Part shown: in pieces, positions 7,684-15,068 of the stretch
Layout of the letters: every line of letters starts with the position of its first letter
How positions within the stretch are numbered: position 1 is the first letter of the stretch
NCBI GenBank assembly: GCA_002384855.1
Contig: DGBP01000012.1
Location: 1 to 28,869 of the forward strand
Direction: 5' to 3'
Length of the DNA stretch: 28,869 bases
DNA from: Nocardioidaceae bacterium UBA4001
Lineage (GTDB): Bacteria; Actinomycetota; Actinomycetes; Propionibacteriales; Nocardioidaceae
Notes under the pieces: generated by a model
Told to the model about the DNA's origin: nothing
What the model saw: the letters and a program-made list of their open reading frames with translations, nothing else
Databases searched by the model: none
Translations under genes and position numbers: made by a program

Positions 7684-7887
7684 TGTGTGTGTACTGCACC
7701 GGGCCCACCCCGGTCAGGCCCGCTGGCGGCGACTCTGCGGGGAGCAGGAACCCGCGGCATCACCGCCCGCGGCACGGGTCGTGCCGCCCCCCTTGGCGAG
7801 TCCTGACACTAGGGGACAGCAGGCCCGGTCCGGCACCCTCATACCGGGTGGTTCCGCATCACCCGAACGTGCCGGTCGGAGGACCGA
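7684..7887. other. Non-coding gap between convergent genes
   Basis: No credible gene in either strand. It holds one further hairpin, GCGGCAC-GGGTC-GTGCCGC at 7769-7787, which could end transcription of the macro-domain gene from the right. Nothing else recognised. Confidence 0.5.
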
Positions 7888-8391
7888 TCACCGGCGCTCC
7901 TCGACGATGCGGCGCATCTCGGCGAAGGTGCCCTGCCCGAACGCGACCAGGCGAACCTCCTCCACCTGCGTCGGCGTCTCCCGGATCGTGTCCACGGCGG
8001 CCCGGATCGCGTCCTCCCGGGGCCAGCCGTAGACACCGGCCGAGACCAGCGGGAAGGCGAGCGTCCTGGCACCCAGCTCGTCGGCCACCCGCAGGGCGTT
8101 GCGGTAGCAGGACACCAGCTGCTCGCGGGTCCCCCGACCGTGGATCGGGCCCACGACATGGATCACCCATCGCGCCGGGAGGTCGCCTGCGGTCGTCGCG
8201 ACGGCCTCACCGGTCGGCAGCCGCCGACCGTCGGGGATCACGCGTTTGCAGTCCTCGAGGATCGCCGGTCCCCCGGCGCTGTGGATCGCACCGTCGACCC
8301 CACCGCCTCCACGCATGCGCTCGTTGGCGGCGTTGACGATCGCGTCGACCTGCTGCTGCGTGATGTCGCCCTCGACGACGGTCAGCTCCAT
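7888..8391 (-). CDS. Macro-domain protein (ADP-ribosyl / O-acetyl-ADP-ribose hydrolase type)
   Basis: 167-residue single macro domain. The ADP-ribose site motifs are visible: VEGDIT, IVNAANE, GGGGVDGAIHSAGG, PTGEAVATTAG and FPLVSAGVYGWP. The pattern NAAN plus GGGGVDGAIH is that of the MacroD / YmdB class, which removes ADP-ribose from acidic residues or deacetylates O-acetyl-ADP-ribose. The start is placed at the ATG 8391 because a TAGAGT box ends 7 bases before it; an in-frame GTG three codons upstream overlaps that box. It stands alone on the minus strand downstream of the DNA-repair-like HNH gene; no ADP-ribosyltransferase partner is in the window. Confidence 0.93.
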   Translation of the reverse strand: MELTVVEGDITQQQVDAIVNAANERMRGGGGVDGAIHSAGGPAILEDCKRVIPDGRRLPTGEAVATTAGDLPARWVIHVVGPIHGRGTREQLVSCYRNALRVADELGARTLAFPLVSAGVYGWPREDAIRAAVDTIRETPTQVEEVRLVAFGQGTFAEMRRIVEERR

Positions 8392-8398
8392 GCTCCGC

Positions 8399-8404
8399 AC
8401 TCTA
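8399..8404 (-). promoter_or_regulatory. -10 box of a leaderless promoter (macro gene)
   Basis: TAGAGT on the minus strand, 7 bases before the ATG at 8391, without a useful Shine-Dalgarno sequence. Confidence 0.5.
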
Positions 8405-8431
8405 GGACAGGCTCGCCCCCGGGCCGGCGCC

Positions 8432-9805
8432 TCAGGCGGCCGCGCCCCGGCTCCAGGACACGGGTGGGTACTCCGGCGGCGGCTTCCTCGACATCGTCCC
8501 GAACCGGCTCGTCCAGGTGTACGACCCGTCCTTCTCCCTCACCACCGAGAAGCCCTCGGAGTGCTTCACCTGATGATGGCCGTCGCACAGCGGTTGGAGG
8601 TTCCAGGACGTGGTCCTGCCCAGCGGCCAGGGGATGCGGTGGTCGAGGTCGACCACCGTGGCCGGACGGTTGCACGTCGGGAAGACGCACTCGGGGCTGT
8701 GCGCGACCACGGTGCGCTGCAGCTTCTCGTTGGGCTGGTAGGTGTTCGTCGAGAGCTCCACGAAGCGGCCCGCCGGATCCGTGACCAGCCGGTGCCACAC
8801 CGAGTCCGGATCATCGGCGATGGCCCTGACCAGGTCGTCGGGGACCGGAGCTCCCCCGGCCATCCGGCCCGGCTCGTCGCTCAGCCCCATCAGGGTGCTG
8901 ATCGGGACGACGACATTGACGATCGGGCGGGCGAACCTGCCGATGTCGCGCCACTCGATCGTGTCCTCAGGATCGCCACCCGTGGAGGTCTCGTCGCCCT
9001 CGAGCTCCCCGTCGGTGGCACCCACCGTGATCCGACCGTGGATGAGGTCGATCAACGTGTCGGCCCGCAGCTGCTCGAGCGTGCGCTCCTCGCCGTCCCG
9101 CTCGGCCCGCTTCCTGGCGATCAGCGTGAGGCGGTAGTCGGCCTGCAGGCCGTGGTCGGCCCTCGTCGAGCAGACCAGGCTCGCCATGCCGTTCTCGTCG
9201 GTGCGCAACCGCACCCGCTGCTTGGCGAACGCCTCGGCGAACGTCTCCGTCCTTTCGCGTTGCGGGAACCTGCGACAGCGGCGCCAGGCCGCCTGCTGGA
9301 GGTTGGCGTAGCGCACCGGGTGCAGGGCCGCGTCAGGATCATCCTGGCGCTGGAGGAGCCCCTCCACCTGCGCGGCATAGGCGACCCGGTCCGCGTCGTT
9401 GGTGAGCCGGGCCAGGCAGCTCTGTGCCACCGCCGCCCGGCCCAGGTCCATGCGCCCCGCGAGGCACTGCGCCCACACCCAGGGGAAGAACTGCCTCAGG
9501 TCGGCGACGAGGGCCAGGCTGGTCTCGATCATCCGGTCGCCCATCACGAGCAACGGACCGAACTCCGCCTTGGTCGCCTTCAGCGGGGTGAGCACGAAGA
9601 ACCCCGGCGTGCCCTGCCGCGGTTGCGCCACCTCCTCGACCCGGCGGTCGTGGAACCGGCTCATCGCGTCGAGCAGGAGCGCGCGACAGCGGTTCGCCCC
9701 CACCTGGGACTCCAGTGCCGCGTCGAGCAGGGCGCGGTCGGGGTCAGGTCGGCGCGGGTCGTCGGGCTCCGGCCCACCCCGCGCCATCGTGTCCGTCGGA
9801 CTCAT
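8432..9805 (-). CDS. HNH endonuclease, 13E12 repeat family (DUF222-like)
   Basis: 457 residues. A long helical N-terminal region of the DUF222 / 13E12 kind is followed by a C-terminal HNH nuclease module: paired cysteines in ECVFPTCNRPA, then VDLDHRIPW, a conserved asparagine in TSWNLQPLC and the final DGHHQVKH. Such genes occur in many copies in actinobacterial genomes; their role is not established, and several mycobacterial members are damage-inducible. The ATG at 9805 has a GGAGGGG site 6 bases away, preferred over an in-frame GTG farther up. A perfect LexA-type box lies 18 bases upstream (9824-9839), so SOS induction is likely here. Confidence 0.9.
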   Translation of the reverse strand: MSPTDTMARGGPEPDDPRRPDPDRALLDAALESQVGANRCRALLLDAMSRFHDRRVEEVAQPRQGTPGFFVLTPLKATKAEFGPLLVMGDRMIETSLALVADLRQFFPWVWAQCLAGRMDLGRAAVAQSCLARLTNDADRVAYAAQVEGLLQRQDDPDAALHPVRYANLQQAAWRRCRRFPQRERTETFAEAFAKQRVRLRTDENGMASLVCSTRADHGLQADYRLTLIARKRAERDGEERTLEQLRADTLIDLIHGRITVGATDGELEGDETSTGGDPEDTIEWRDIGRFARPIVNVVVPISTLMGLSDEPGRMAGGAPVPDDLVRAIADDPDSVWHRLVTDPAGRFVELSTNTYQPNEKLQRTVVAHSPECVFPTCNRPATVVDLDHRIPWPLGRTTSWNLQPLCDGHHQVKHSEGFSVVREKDGSYTWTSRFGTMSRKPPPEYPPVSWSRGAAA

Positions 9806-9823
9806 CAGGCCCCTCCGATCTTC

Positions 9824-9839
9824 TCGAACATCCGTTCGA
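9824..9839 (-). promoter_or_regulatory. LexA SOS box
   Basis: TCGAAC-ATCC-GTTCGA, a perfect inverted repeat matching the mycobacterial / Gram-positive LexA consensus TCGAAC-N4-GTTCGA. It sits directly upstream of the ribosome site of the HNH gene. Confidence 0.75.
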
Positions 9840-9914
9840 ACAAATCTCCCAGGTCGCACCGACTGTCGCGAGACCCCTCACAGGATCTGTGGACAGCGGG
9901 GCGATGATGTCCCC

Positions 9915-10169
9915 GTGACTCCGGCCGGCCTGCACCAGTGCCCCTGCGGCAGCGGGGCGCCGTACCCCTCCTGCTGCGGGCCGCTCCACGACGGCGCGCC
10001 TGCGGAGACGGCCGAGGCGCTCATGCGGTCGCGCTACGCGGCGTACGCCACCGGCCGGCTCGACCACGTCTTCCGCACCTGGCACCCACGCACCCGCCCC
10101 GACGACGTCGACCCCGGCCCGGAACTCACCTGGACCGGGCTCGAGATCGTCGCCACCTCACACGGTGGA
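9915..10169 (+). pseudogene. Truncated YchJ-family (SEC-C) protein
   Basis: From the GTG at 9915 the frame encodes about 85 residues that match the start of YchJ / UPF0225 proteins: the zinc-binding QCPCGSGAPYPSCCGPLH, then AEALMRSRYAAYATG, RTWHPRTRP and WTGLEIVAT. Normal members have about 125-150 residues; the C-terminal part with the aromatic FVARYR-like strand and HERSRF-like stretch is missing. After residue 85 the frame continues as meaningless sequence antisense to the topoisomerase gene, and the missing part is not found in the other frames. The gene has apparently lost its 3' end at about 10165-10190, where the topoisomerase stop now lies. Confidence 0.75.
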
Positions 10170-10191
10170 CCGCACAGACGCCGGGTCGGCG

Positions 10192-11235
10192 TCAGGCGGC
10201 CTTGCGGCGCCGTGCCCGGGAGGACGACTCGGCGTCCTCCCGGAGCATCCGCAGCACCGCCTTCTCCAGGGCCCGCTGGCGCTCGTCGGGCGAGCTGTAG
10301 GAGCGTCGCGCGGCCGCCTCGATGGTCGTGCCGTCCTCGTACAGGTCGATCACCCGCGGGTCGACGTACGAGCTCCGCGCGATCGTGGGGGTGTTGCCGA
10401 GGTACTGCGACACCTCGACCATCGCCTGGCGCACCGCCCGCTTGCGCGAGGCCTTGCTCTCGCCGGCCTCGTCGCACAGGGCGAGCGACTCGGCCGCGAG
10501 GACGGTGGCGTGCCAGGTGCGGAAGTCCTTCGCCGTGATCTCGGCGCCGGTCGTGCTGCGCAGGTAGTCGTTGACGGTCATCGCGTCGAGCGGGCTCCAG
10601 CGGCGGCCGTCGCGGTAGGCCATCAGCCGGTCCCCGCCCCCGCGCCGCCGGCGCATGGTGTCGACCGCGGCGATCGCGAGCGGGTCGTCGATCTCGATGC
10701 AGTGCTCCACCCCGGACTTCCCCGTGAAGCAGAAGACCAGCCGGCCCTGCACCCGTCGTACGTGCCGCTTCTCCAGCGTGGTCAGGCCGAAGCTGCCGTT
10801 GTCCTCGGCGTAGGAGTCGGAGCCGATGCGGAAGTACCCGAGGTCGAGGAGGCGCACGGCGGCCGCTGCCGCTCGTTGCACGGGCATCCCGTCGAGGGCG
10901 ATGTGCTCGAGGATCGCGGCCCGTGCCGCGGGGAGCCGGGCGGCCACCTCGGCGACCCGGTCGAACTTCATCTTGTCGCGCTTGATGCGCCACTCGGGGT
11001 GGTAGAGGTACTGCCGCCGCCCGGCCGCGTCGACCCCCACCGCCTGGATGTGGCCGTTGGGGTGCGGGCAGATCCACACCTCCTGCCAGGCGGGCGGGAT
11101 GACCAGCGACCTGCAGCGATCGATGTCCTCGGCGCACAGCCGTTCCCCGGCGGCGTCGAGGTAGACGAAGCCGCGCCCGACGCGGCGACGGGTCCAGCCC
11201 GAGCTGTTGGGCGAGACGGTTCGAAGGCGGGCCAT
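10192..11235 (-). CDS. DNA topoisomerase IB (poxvirus-like)
   Basis: 347 residues, the size of bacterial type IB topoisomerases, which relax DNA by a transient 3'-phosphotyrosine link. Visible: VIPPAWQEVWICPHPNGH, the arginine-bearing YFRIGSDSYAEDNGSFGL, the lysine/arginine segment ITAKDFRTWHATV, and GNTPTIARSSYVDPRV, whose Tyr290 is the likely nucleophile. The C-terminus ends with a basic tail (RARRRKAA). The start is the ATG at 11235; an upstream in-frame ATG would add 18 residues. It is convergent with the truncated ychJ fragment. Confidence 0.93.
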   Translation of the reverse strand: MARLRTVSPNSSGWTRRRVGRGFVYLDAAGERLCAEDIDRCRSLVIPPAWQEVWICPHPNGHIQAVGVDAAGRRQYLYHPEWRIKRDKMKFDRVAEVAARLPAARAAILEHIALDGMPVQRAAAAAVRLLDLGYFRIGSDSYAEDNGSFGLTTLEKRHVRRVQGRLVFCFTGKSGVEHCIEIDDPLAIAAVDTMRRRRGGGDRLMAYRDGRRWSPLDAMTVNDYLRSTTGAEITAKDFRTWHATVLAAESLALCDEAGESKASRKRAVRQAMVEVSQYLGNTPTIARSSYVDPRVIDLYEDGTTIEAAARRSYSSPDERQRALEKAVLRMLREDAESSSRARRRKAA

Positions 11236-11296
11236 GCCCGGGAGGTTCCCGCAAACCCCGCGACCCAAACCGCGGACCAGGTCGCGCACGGGAGGA

Positions 11297-11737
11297 TCAG
11301 GCCGCCCGCGACTCCATCGTCGCCTTGAGCTCGGTGAGCACCTTCTCGTGGGCCTTCGCCCCGAACGCCTCGACCACCGGGCCGAGCGGCGGGATCCGCC
11401 AGAACGACCGCGTGTGGTTCTTCATGCTCAGGCGCGTGCCGCCGCCCTCCTCGGTGAACGTGTAGGTCCAGGTTCCCTCGAGGTCGGAAGAGGACCAGTC
11501 GGTGATGCGCTCGTTGGGCACGAACTCGGTGAACACGTCGAAGCCCTTGAGACGCACGCCGGCGACCGAGGACACCCAGGCGTAGTAGGTGCCGACCCCG
11601 TCGGGGGTCACATGAACGTCCTTGAACACCACGCCGCGCGAGACGGCGTGCCAGTTCATGGGGTTGCGGAAGAAGTCGAACACCTTCTCCACGGGTGCGT
11701 CGATGTACACGCTGTGCTCGAGGGTCATTCCGCTCAT
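11297..11737 (-). CDS. SRPBCC / polyketide-cyclase-like protein
   Basis: 146-residue START/Bet v 1-fold protein: N-terminal LEHSVYIDAPVEKVFDFFRNP is the signature first strand and helix of this fold, followed by strands such as GTYYAWVSSVAGV and WTYTFTEEGGGTRLSM, and a long C-terminal helix. Such proteins bind hydrophobic ligands in a central cavity; the ligand is unknown. ATG at 11737 follows an AGAGGAGGAG stretch; the ATG three codons later is also possible and has better spacing. It is a single gene between topoisomerase IB and the DUF2516 gene. Confidence 0.85.
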   Translation of the reverse strand: MSGMTLEHSVYIDAPVEKVFDFFRNPMNWHAVSRGVVFKDVHVTPDGVGTYYAWVSSVAGVRLKGFDVFTEFVPNERITDWSSSDLEGTWTYTFTEEGGGTRLSMKNHTRSFWRIPPLGPVVEAFGAKAHEKVLTELKATMESRAA

Positions 11738-11813
11738 CTCCTCCTCTTCACGGTAGGAACCGTGGCGCTCGGGCGTGAGGGGCCAAGGTCCCGCCTGCAG
11801 AGGCGTGCTCGGG

Positions 11814-12104
11814 TCAGCGGGGGCGGCGGACCGACTGCACCGCGGGTCGTACGTCGACCAGGTACACGATCGACGCCACGGCACCGATCATGTTCAGCAG
11901 GCTGATCGGGTGCCAGATCAGCACGTGCGCGACGAAGGCGACGCCGAGGATCACCAGCCACATCGTCTTGGTCTGCTTGTCGGCGGCCACGAACTCCTCG
12001 GGCCTGCGGGTCGCCGCGTCGACGAGCGCCCAGCCCTCGAGCACGTAGAGCAGCACGGCGCCGAAGAGGACCACCGTGGCTTGGATGTCGTAGACGAGAG
12101 GCAC
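11814..12104 (-). CDS. DUF2516 family membrane protein (Rv0476-like)
   Basis: 96 residues with three hydrophobic segments: about residues 8-28, 48-66 and 70-84. The layout, a charged linker after helix 1 (RRPEEFVAADKQTK) and the motif HPISLLNMIG, fit DUF2516, an actinobacterial family of unknown function. The GTG at 12104 is used; TAGGAT lies 6 bases before it. In M. tuberculosis the homolog Rv0476 follows hbhA (Rv0475) and an XRE gene (Rv0474), the same order as here, but a large hairpin at 12121-12164 separates it from the hbhA-like gene. Confidence 0.85.
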   Translation of the reverse strand: MPLVYDIQATVVLFGAVLLYVLEGWALVDAATRRPEEFVAADKQTKTMWLVILGVAFVAHVLIWHPISLLNMIGAVASIVYLVDVRPAVQSVRRPR

Positions 12105-12110
12105 GGCGCA

Positions 12111-12116
12111 ATCCTA
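12111..12116 (-). promoter_or_regulatory. -10 box before DUF2516 gene
   Basis: TAGGAT on the minus strand, 6 bases before the GTG at 12104; leaderless start likely. It immediately follows the hairpin at 12121-12164. Confidence 0.45.
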
Positions 12117-12120
12117 CGGG

Positions 12121-12164
12121 GAGACGCCACTGCCCCCGCCGGAGGACGGGGGCAGAGGCGTCTC
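12121..12164 (-). terminator. Large hairpin after the HbhA-like gene
   Basis: 18-base arms (17 pairs with one A-A mismatch) and an 8-base loop, 19 bases past the stop of the HbhA-like gene. No T-run follows. It should end the XRE-hbhA transcript before the promoter of the DUF2516 gene. Confidence 0.7.
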
Positions 12165-12183
12165 GTACAGGCGCGGGCCTGGG

Positions 12184-12777
12184 TCAGTCGCCGACCTTCT
12201 CGGCGGCGTCCGTGGCGGCCTTGGTGGTGGCCTCCGCGGTCTTCTTGGCCGCGGTGGTGGTGGACTTGACGTTGCTCTTCGCAGTCGAGCCGGTCCCCTT
12301 CGCGGCCGTCGACGTGGTCTTCGCGGCGCGCTTGGCCGTGCCGGTCGTGCTCTTGGCCGACTTCTTGGTCTGCGTCCTGGTGGTCTTGGCCTTGGCGGTG
12401 GTGGTCTTCGCCGCCGCCTTCGCGTCCTGGGTCGCCTGCTGGCGGCGGATCCGGGCCACGAGGCGCTGGCCGCGCTGGGCGAGGTCGCCGTAGGTCTCGG
12501 TGACCTCGGCCACGGCCTCGTTCACGTAGGACTCGACGGCGGTGCGGGCCTCCTTGGCGTCCTCGCTCAGCTCGTCGAGGCGCGCGGCGGCGAAGGTGCG
12601 GGCCTGGTCGCCGAGGGCCTTCGGCTCGAGCTCGACCTTGGAGAGGTCCAGCTTCGGCAGCTCGATCTTGGCGAAGCGGGCCTGCACGTCCGCGGTGGAC
12701 CTGCGGGCGTACTCCACGGCGAGGTCGGTGGCGCCGACGACGGCGTAGAGGGGGCGGGTGGCGTCGATCTTGGTCAT
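12184..12777 (-). CDS. HbhA-like protein (heparin-binding hemagglutinin family)
   Basis: 197 residues. The N-terminal part starts with PLYAVVGATDLAVEYAR, like the conserved head of mycobacterial HbhA, then forms a long helical, probably coiled-coil region up to about residue 115. The last 80 residues are a low-complexity tail of Lys, Ala and Thr (AKTTTAKAKTTRTQTKK and similar), equivalent to the Lys/Pro/Ala tail that binds heparin in HbhA; here Thr replaces most Pro. No signal peptide, as in HbhA. An AGGAGG site lies inside the end of the XRE gene, and the two genes overlap by 4 bases (ATGA). Adhesin function is not implied for a soil organism; binding to anionic polymers or DNA is possible. 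Confidence 0.85.
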   Translation of the reverse strand: MTKIDATRPLYAVVGATDLAVEYARRSTADVQARFAKIELPKLDLSKVELEPKALGDQARTFAAARLDELSEDAKEARTAVESYVNEAVAEVTETYGDLAQRGQRLVARIRRQQATQDAKAAAKTTTAKAKTTRTQTKKSAKSTTGTAKRAAKTTSTAAKGTGSTAKSNVKSTTTAAKKTAEATTKAATDAAEKVGD

Positions 12778-13166
12778 GACGTTTCCTCCTGGGTGGGTTT
12801 GTCGTTGGCGGCGCGGAACGACTGGTAGACGTCGAGCAGCGACTGCTTCTGCCGCTCGGTCAGCCCGGTGTCGGCGAGGATCGCCAGCTCCACCGAACGG
12901 ACCTCCGCCTCGTCCGGGTCGAGGATCCCCGCCCGGATGTAGAGCGTCTCGGCGGAGATGCGCAGCGCCTTGGCGAGCTGCTGGAGAACCTCCGCGGACG
13001 GTCGGCGAAGGCCGCGCTCGATCTGGCTGAGGTACGGGTTCGAGACGCCGGTCTGCTGGGCGAGCTGACGCAGCGAGACGCCGGCGGCGACCCGCTGCTC
13101 CCTCAGGTAGTCCCCGAGAGTGCCGACGGTGTCACCGACGGTCTTGCTCACGTTCAGCTTGCCCAT
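12774..13166 (-). CDS. XRE family regulator (Rv0474-like)
   Basis: 130 residues with a single N-terminal helix-turn-helix (LREQRVAAGVSLRQLAQQTG then VSNPYLSQIERG, about residues 21-53) and a short C-terminal helical tail including LTERQKQSLLDVYQSF. It is translationally coupled to the HbhA-like gene, and homologs are known in the same place in mycobacteria, so it probably regulates this small operon. A TTGCA-N6-TGCAA inverted repeat at 13186-13201 overlaps the predicted -35 box, which suggests autoregulation. Confidence 0.9.
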   Translation of the reverse strand: MGKLNVSKTVGDTVGTLGDYLREQRVAAGVSLRQLAQQTGVSNPYLSQIERGLRRPSAEVLQQLAKALRISAETLYIRAGILDPDEAEVRSVELAILADTGLTERQKQSLLDVYQSFRAANDKPTQEETS

Positions 13167-13172
13167 GCCTCC

Positions 13173-13201
13173 ATAGTGCTAACTTTTGCAAGCACATGCA
13201 A
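13173..13201 (-). promoter_or_regulatory. Promoter and inverted repeat of the XRE-hbhA operon
   Basis: Minus strand: TTGCAT (13196-13201), 17 bases, CACTAT (13173-13178), then 6 bases to the ATG. The inverted repeat TTGCA-AGCACA-TGCAA (13186-13201) covers the -35 box and is a candidate operator for the XRE protein. Confidence 0.45.
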
Positions 13202-13202
13202 G

Positions 13203-13232
13203 GCCGTACGGCGTGAGTCCGTTCACACGGAC
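13203..13232. terminator. Small palindromes between DUF4012 gene and XRE gene
   Basis: A 10-bp palindrome GCCGTACGGC (13203-13212) and the hairpin GTCCGT-TCAC-ACGGAC (13217-13232). They lie after the DUF4012 stop on the minus strand and may form its terminator; no T-run. Confidence 0.35.
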
Positions 13233-13267
13233 CGTTACAGGCAAGGAAAATCCGCGTGTACGGCGTG

Positions 13268-15052
13268 CTAGCCAACCTTGCAAGCAGAGCCCGTGACCTG
13301 CCCGACGCCGTCGCCGTGGACGCCCGGGGTGACCCGCAGCAGGGGGTCGCCGGTCTGGTCGAGGGCCCCGCGAACCCGGTAGGTCAGCGTGCTCGAACCC
13401 CCCGGCGCCAGGGTCACGCTGCGCGAGCCGACCGGGTGGCCGAGGTGCTCCGCCTCGCTCAACGGCACCTCCTCACCGTCGACCGCGGAGTCCTCGATCC
13501 ACCCGCCGATCGGCGCGTAGAGGTGCACGTTGATCCGCTGGTCGCCCGGTCGGACGCCGAAGAAGGACTCGCCGTCCGAACGCGGGCCGATCACCGACGG
13601 CGGCAGGCCGGCGGCGTCCCTCGGCGCGGTGGAACTCATCGAGACCGTCACCTCGAGGGTCTGCCGGCCCTCCGGGTTGCAGCTCACCGGCTTCACGTCG
13701 ACCTGGTGGCGGAAGTAGTACTGCAGCTTCGAGGCGGTCCCGTCGTTCAGGAAGACGCCGACGGTGGGGTCGTTCCCCTCCTCGCGGGGGATCCGGCCCG
13801 CGAGGGCGGTCTCCTCGAGCAGTGCCTGCTCGGGGCCGCGGCCCGACCAGAGATGGATCCGCCCCTCGGACACCGCTCGGGTGAGCCCGTGCACCATCCG
13901 GGTCGGGTCGCCCTGCCCGGAGGCCACCGCGTCGAAGATCGCCTCCGCAGCCGCCGCGAAGTACGCGTCCTGGGCCGCCGGGTCGGGCACCTGCAGGTAG
14001 ACGTCGCGCAGCAGCGTGTCGACGGCGGTCCGGGCACGGAGCGGTGGACCACCGGGGACCTCGACGGGCCCGGTGCCCTCGAGCACGTACGACAGGGCGA
14101 CCGGGTCGATGGACAGCACCCCGTCGGCCTCGACCCCGTGCTGGACGTTCCACATCGTGCTCGCGAACCGACCCGTGCGGGGGAAGTCGGGCGTGAAGTT
14201 GATGTCGGCACCGAACAGGCCGAGCTTCTCGCCGTAGATCTGACGTTCCTCGGCGGTCAGCCGGAACGGTGGGGTGTCGTAGCGTCCGAAGTCACGCGCC
14301 GACCCCTGGTCGACGATGTCGAGCTTCCCGTCGCGCGCGCGCAGCACGGCGACGGCGCCCGGGATCCCTCCGGTGGCGCGGATCTCTGCGTTGTTCTGGA
14401 AGAGCAGCAGGTGGGTGCGGGGGCCGTCGGCGCCGAGCATCGGCGGCAGCAGCCGGACGGCGTACGACGCCCGGTGCGTCAGCGTCGAGGCCTGCTCGAG
14501 CTGGTCGGCGAGGTCCCCCACCGGCCCGGCGAGTGGCTCGACGAGGGCCGCGAGGTCGATGGCCCCGACCCGGGCGCTCTGTCTGCGGAGCTCCTCGTCG
14601 ACGGCGACCACGTCGGCCTCGGCGGCACGGATCGGCGTGAGGTGGATCCGGCCGTTCCGGGGGGACAGCGCGTCGGGGGTCAGCACGTCGGCCGCGGAGA
14701 CGACCCGCGGCAGCGTGTCCGCGGCGATCGCGTCGGTCACCTGGGCGACCGTGCGGACCGCGGTCACGTCGTCGCCGACGCCGGGGAGCAACGTGCCGAG
14801 CCACCAGCCAGGCCCACGGGTGTTCTCGAGGGCGGTGGCCGCGTCGTCCTGCACGTCGTCCACACGACCCCGGGCCGACTCGACGTCCCCCTCCCCGAGG
14901 TCGGCGGCCATGCTCTCCAGCGATGCGGCGGCGGACTCCAGCGCGGTCTTGGCCTTCAGCCCCTGGTACGCCGTGAACGCGACGAGCACAACGACAGCGA
15001 CTCCGATGGGTCCCAGGACCCATCGGAGTCGCCTACCACGGTGACCGGTCAC
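13268..15052 (-). CDS. DUF4012 domain membrane-anchored protein
   Basis: 594 residues: a basic N-terminus, one membrane segment at about residues 12-30, a helical stretch, then the DUF4012 region (PRTHLLLFQNNAEIRATGGIPGAV at about 205-230, INFTPDFPR, WNVQHGVEADGVLSIDPVALSYVL), and a C-terminal beta-rich part. The bulk should face the outside. DUF4012 proteins of actinobacteria often lie near exopolysaccharide or cell-wall genes; their activity is unknown. Its GTG at 15052 is 16 bases behind the stop of the Ig-like gene, without a clear ribosome site, suggesting coupling. The first codons form a 36-bp palindrome (14997-15032). A 637-residue frame on the opposite strand is a codon-bias shadow. 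Confidence 0.88.
   Translation of the reverse strand: MTGHRGRRLRWVLGPIGVAVVVLVAFTAYQGLKAKTALESAAASLESMAADLGEGDVESARGRVDDVQDDAATALENTRGPGWWLGTLLPGVGDDVTAVRTVAQVTDAIAADTLPRVVSAADVLTPDALSPRNGRIHLTPIRAAEADVVAVDEELRRQSARVGAIDLAALVEPLAGPVGDLADQLEQASTLTHRASYAVRLLPPMLGADGPRTHLLLFQNNAEIRATGGIPGAVAVLRARDGKLDIVDQGSARDFGRYDTPPFRLTAEERQIYGEKLGLFGADINFTPDFPRTGRFASTMWNVQHGVEADGVLSIDPVALSYVLEGTGPVEVPGGPPLRARTAVDTLLRDVYLQVPDPAAQDAYFAAAAEAIFDAVASGQGDPTRMVHGLTRAVSEGRIHLWSGRGPEQALLEETALAGRIPREEGNDPTVGVFLNDGTASKLQYYFRHQVDVKPVSCNPEGRQTLEVTVSMSSTAPRDAAGLPPSVIGPRSDGESFFGVRPGDQRINVHLYAPIGGWIEDSAVDGEEVPLSEAEHLGHPVGSRSVTLAPGGSSTLTYRVRGALDQTGDPLLRVTPGVHGDGVGQVTGSACKVG
14997..15032 (-). repeat. 36-bp perfect palindrome inside the DUF4012 gene start
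   Basis: 17-base perfectly complementary arms around a 2-base centre (left arm on plus strand starts GCGACTCCGATGGG). It covers about codons 7-18 of the DUF4012 gene, beginning 20 bases after the GTG. In mRNA it would form a stem of about 16 pairs. Two copies of the octamer GACCGGTC (15043-15050, 15056-15063) lie just upstream around the start codon. Confidence 0.85.
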
Positions 15053-15063
15053 CGGGACCGGTC
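15043..15063. repeat. Paired GACCGGTC palindromes around the DUF4012 start
   Basis: Two copies of the self-complementary octamer GACCGGTC, 13 bases apart start to start. The first overlaps the GTG start codon at 15050-15052. They can pair with each other in mRNA with a 5-base loop and mask the start. Confidence 0.6.
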
Positions 15064-15068
15064 AGTCG

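Noticed and set aside
7769..7787. Hairpin as a firm terminator of the macro gene
   Set aside because: It is 100 bases from the gene end and has no T-run; kept only as a note in the gap entry.
10170..10538. Continuation of the YchJ frame as a longer protein
   Set aside because: The extension is antisense to the topoisomerase gene, rich in Arg/Pro/Ser, and lacks any YchJ similarity; it is probably only read-through sequence.
12212..12493. Hydrophobic Val/Ala/Leu-rich plus-strand frame resembling a membrane protein
   Set aside because: It is the reverse complement of the Lys/Ala/Thr tail of the HbhA-like gene; AAG and ACC codons give Leu and Gly/Val on the other strand.
13278..13286. Second copy of TTGCAAGCA near the XRE promoter
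   Set aside because: It lies in the last codons of the DUF4012 gene (Ala-Cys-Lys) and lacks the opposite half-site, so it is probably chance.
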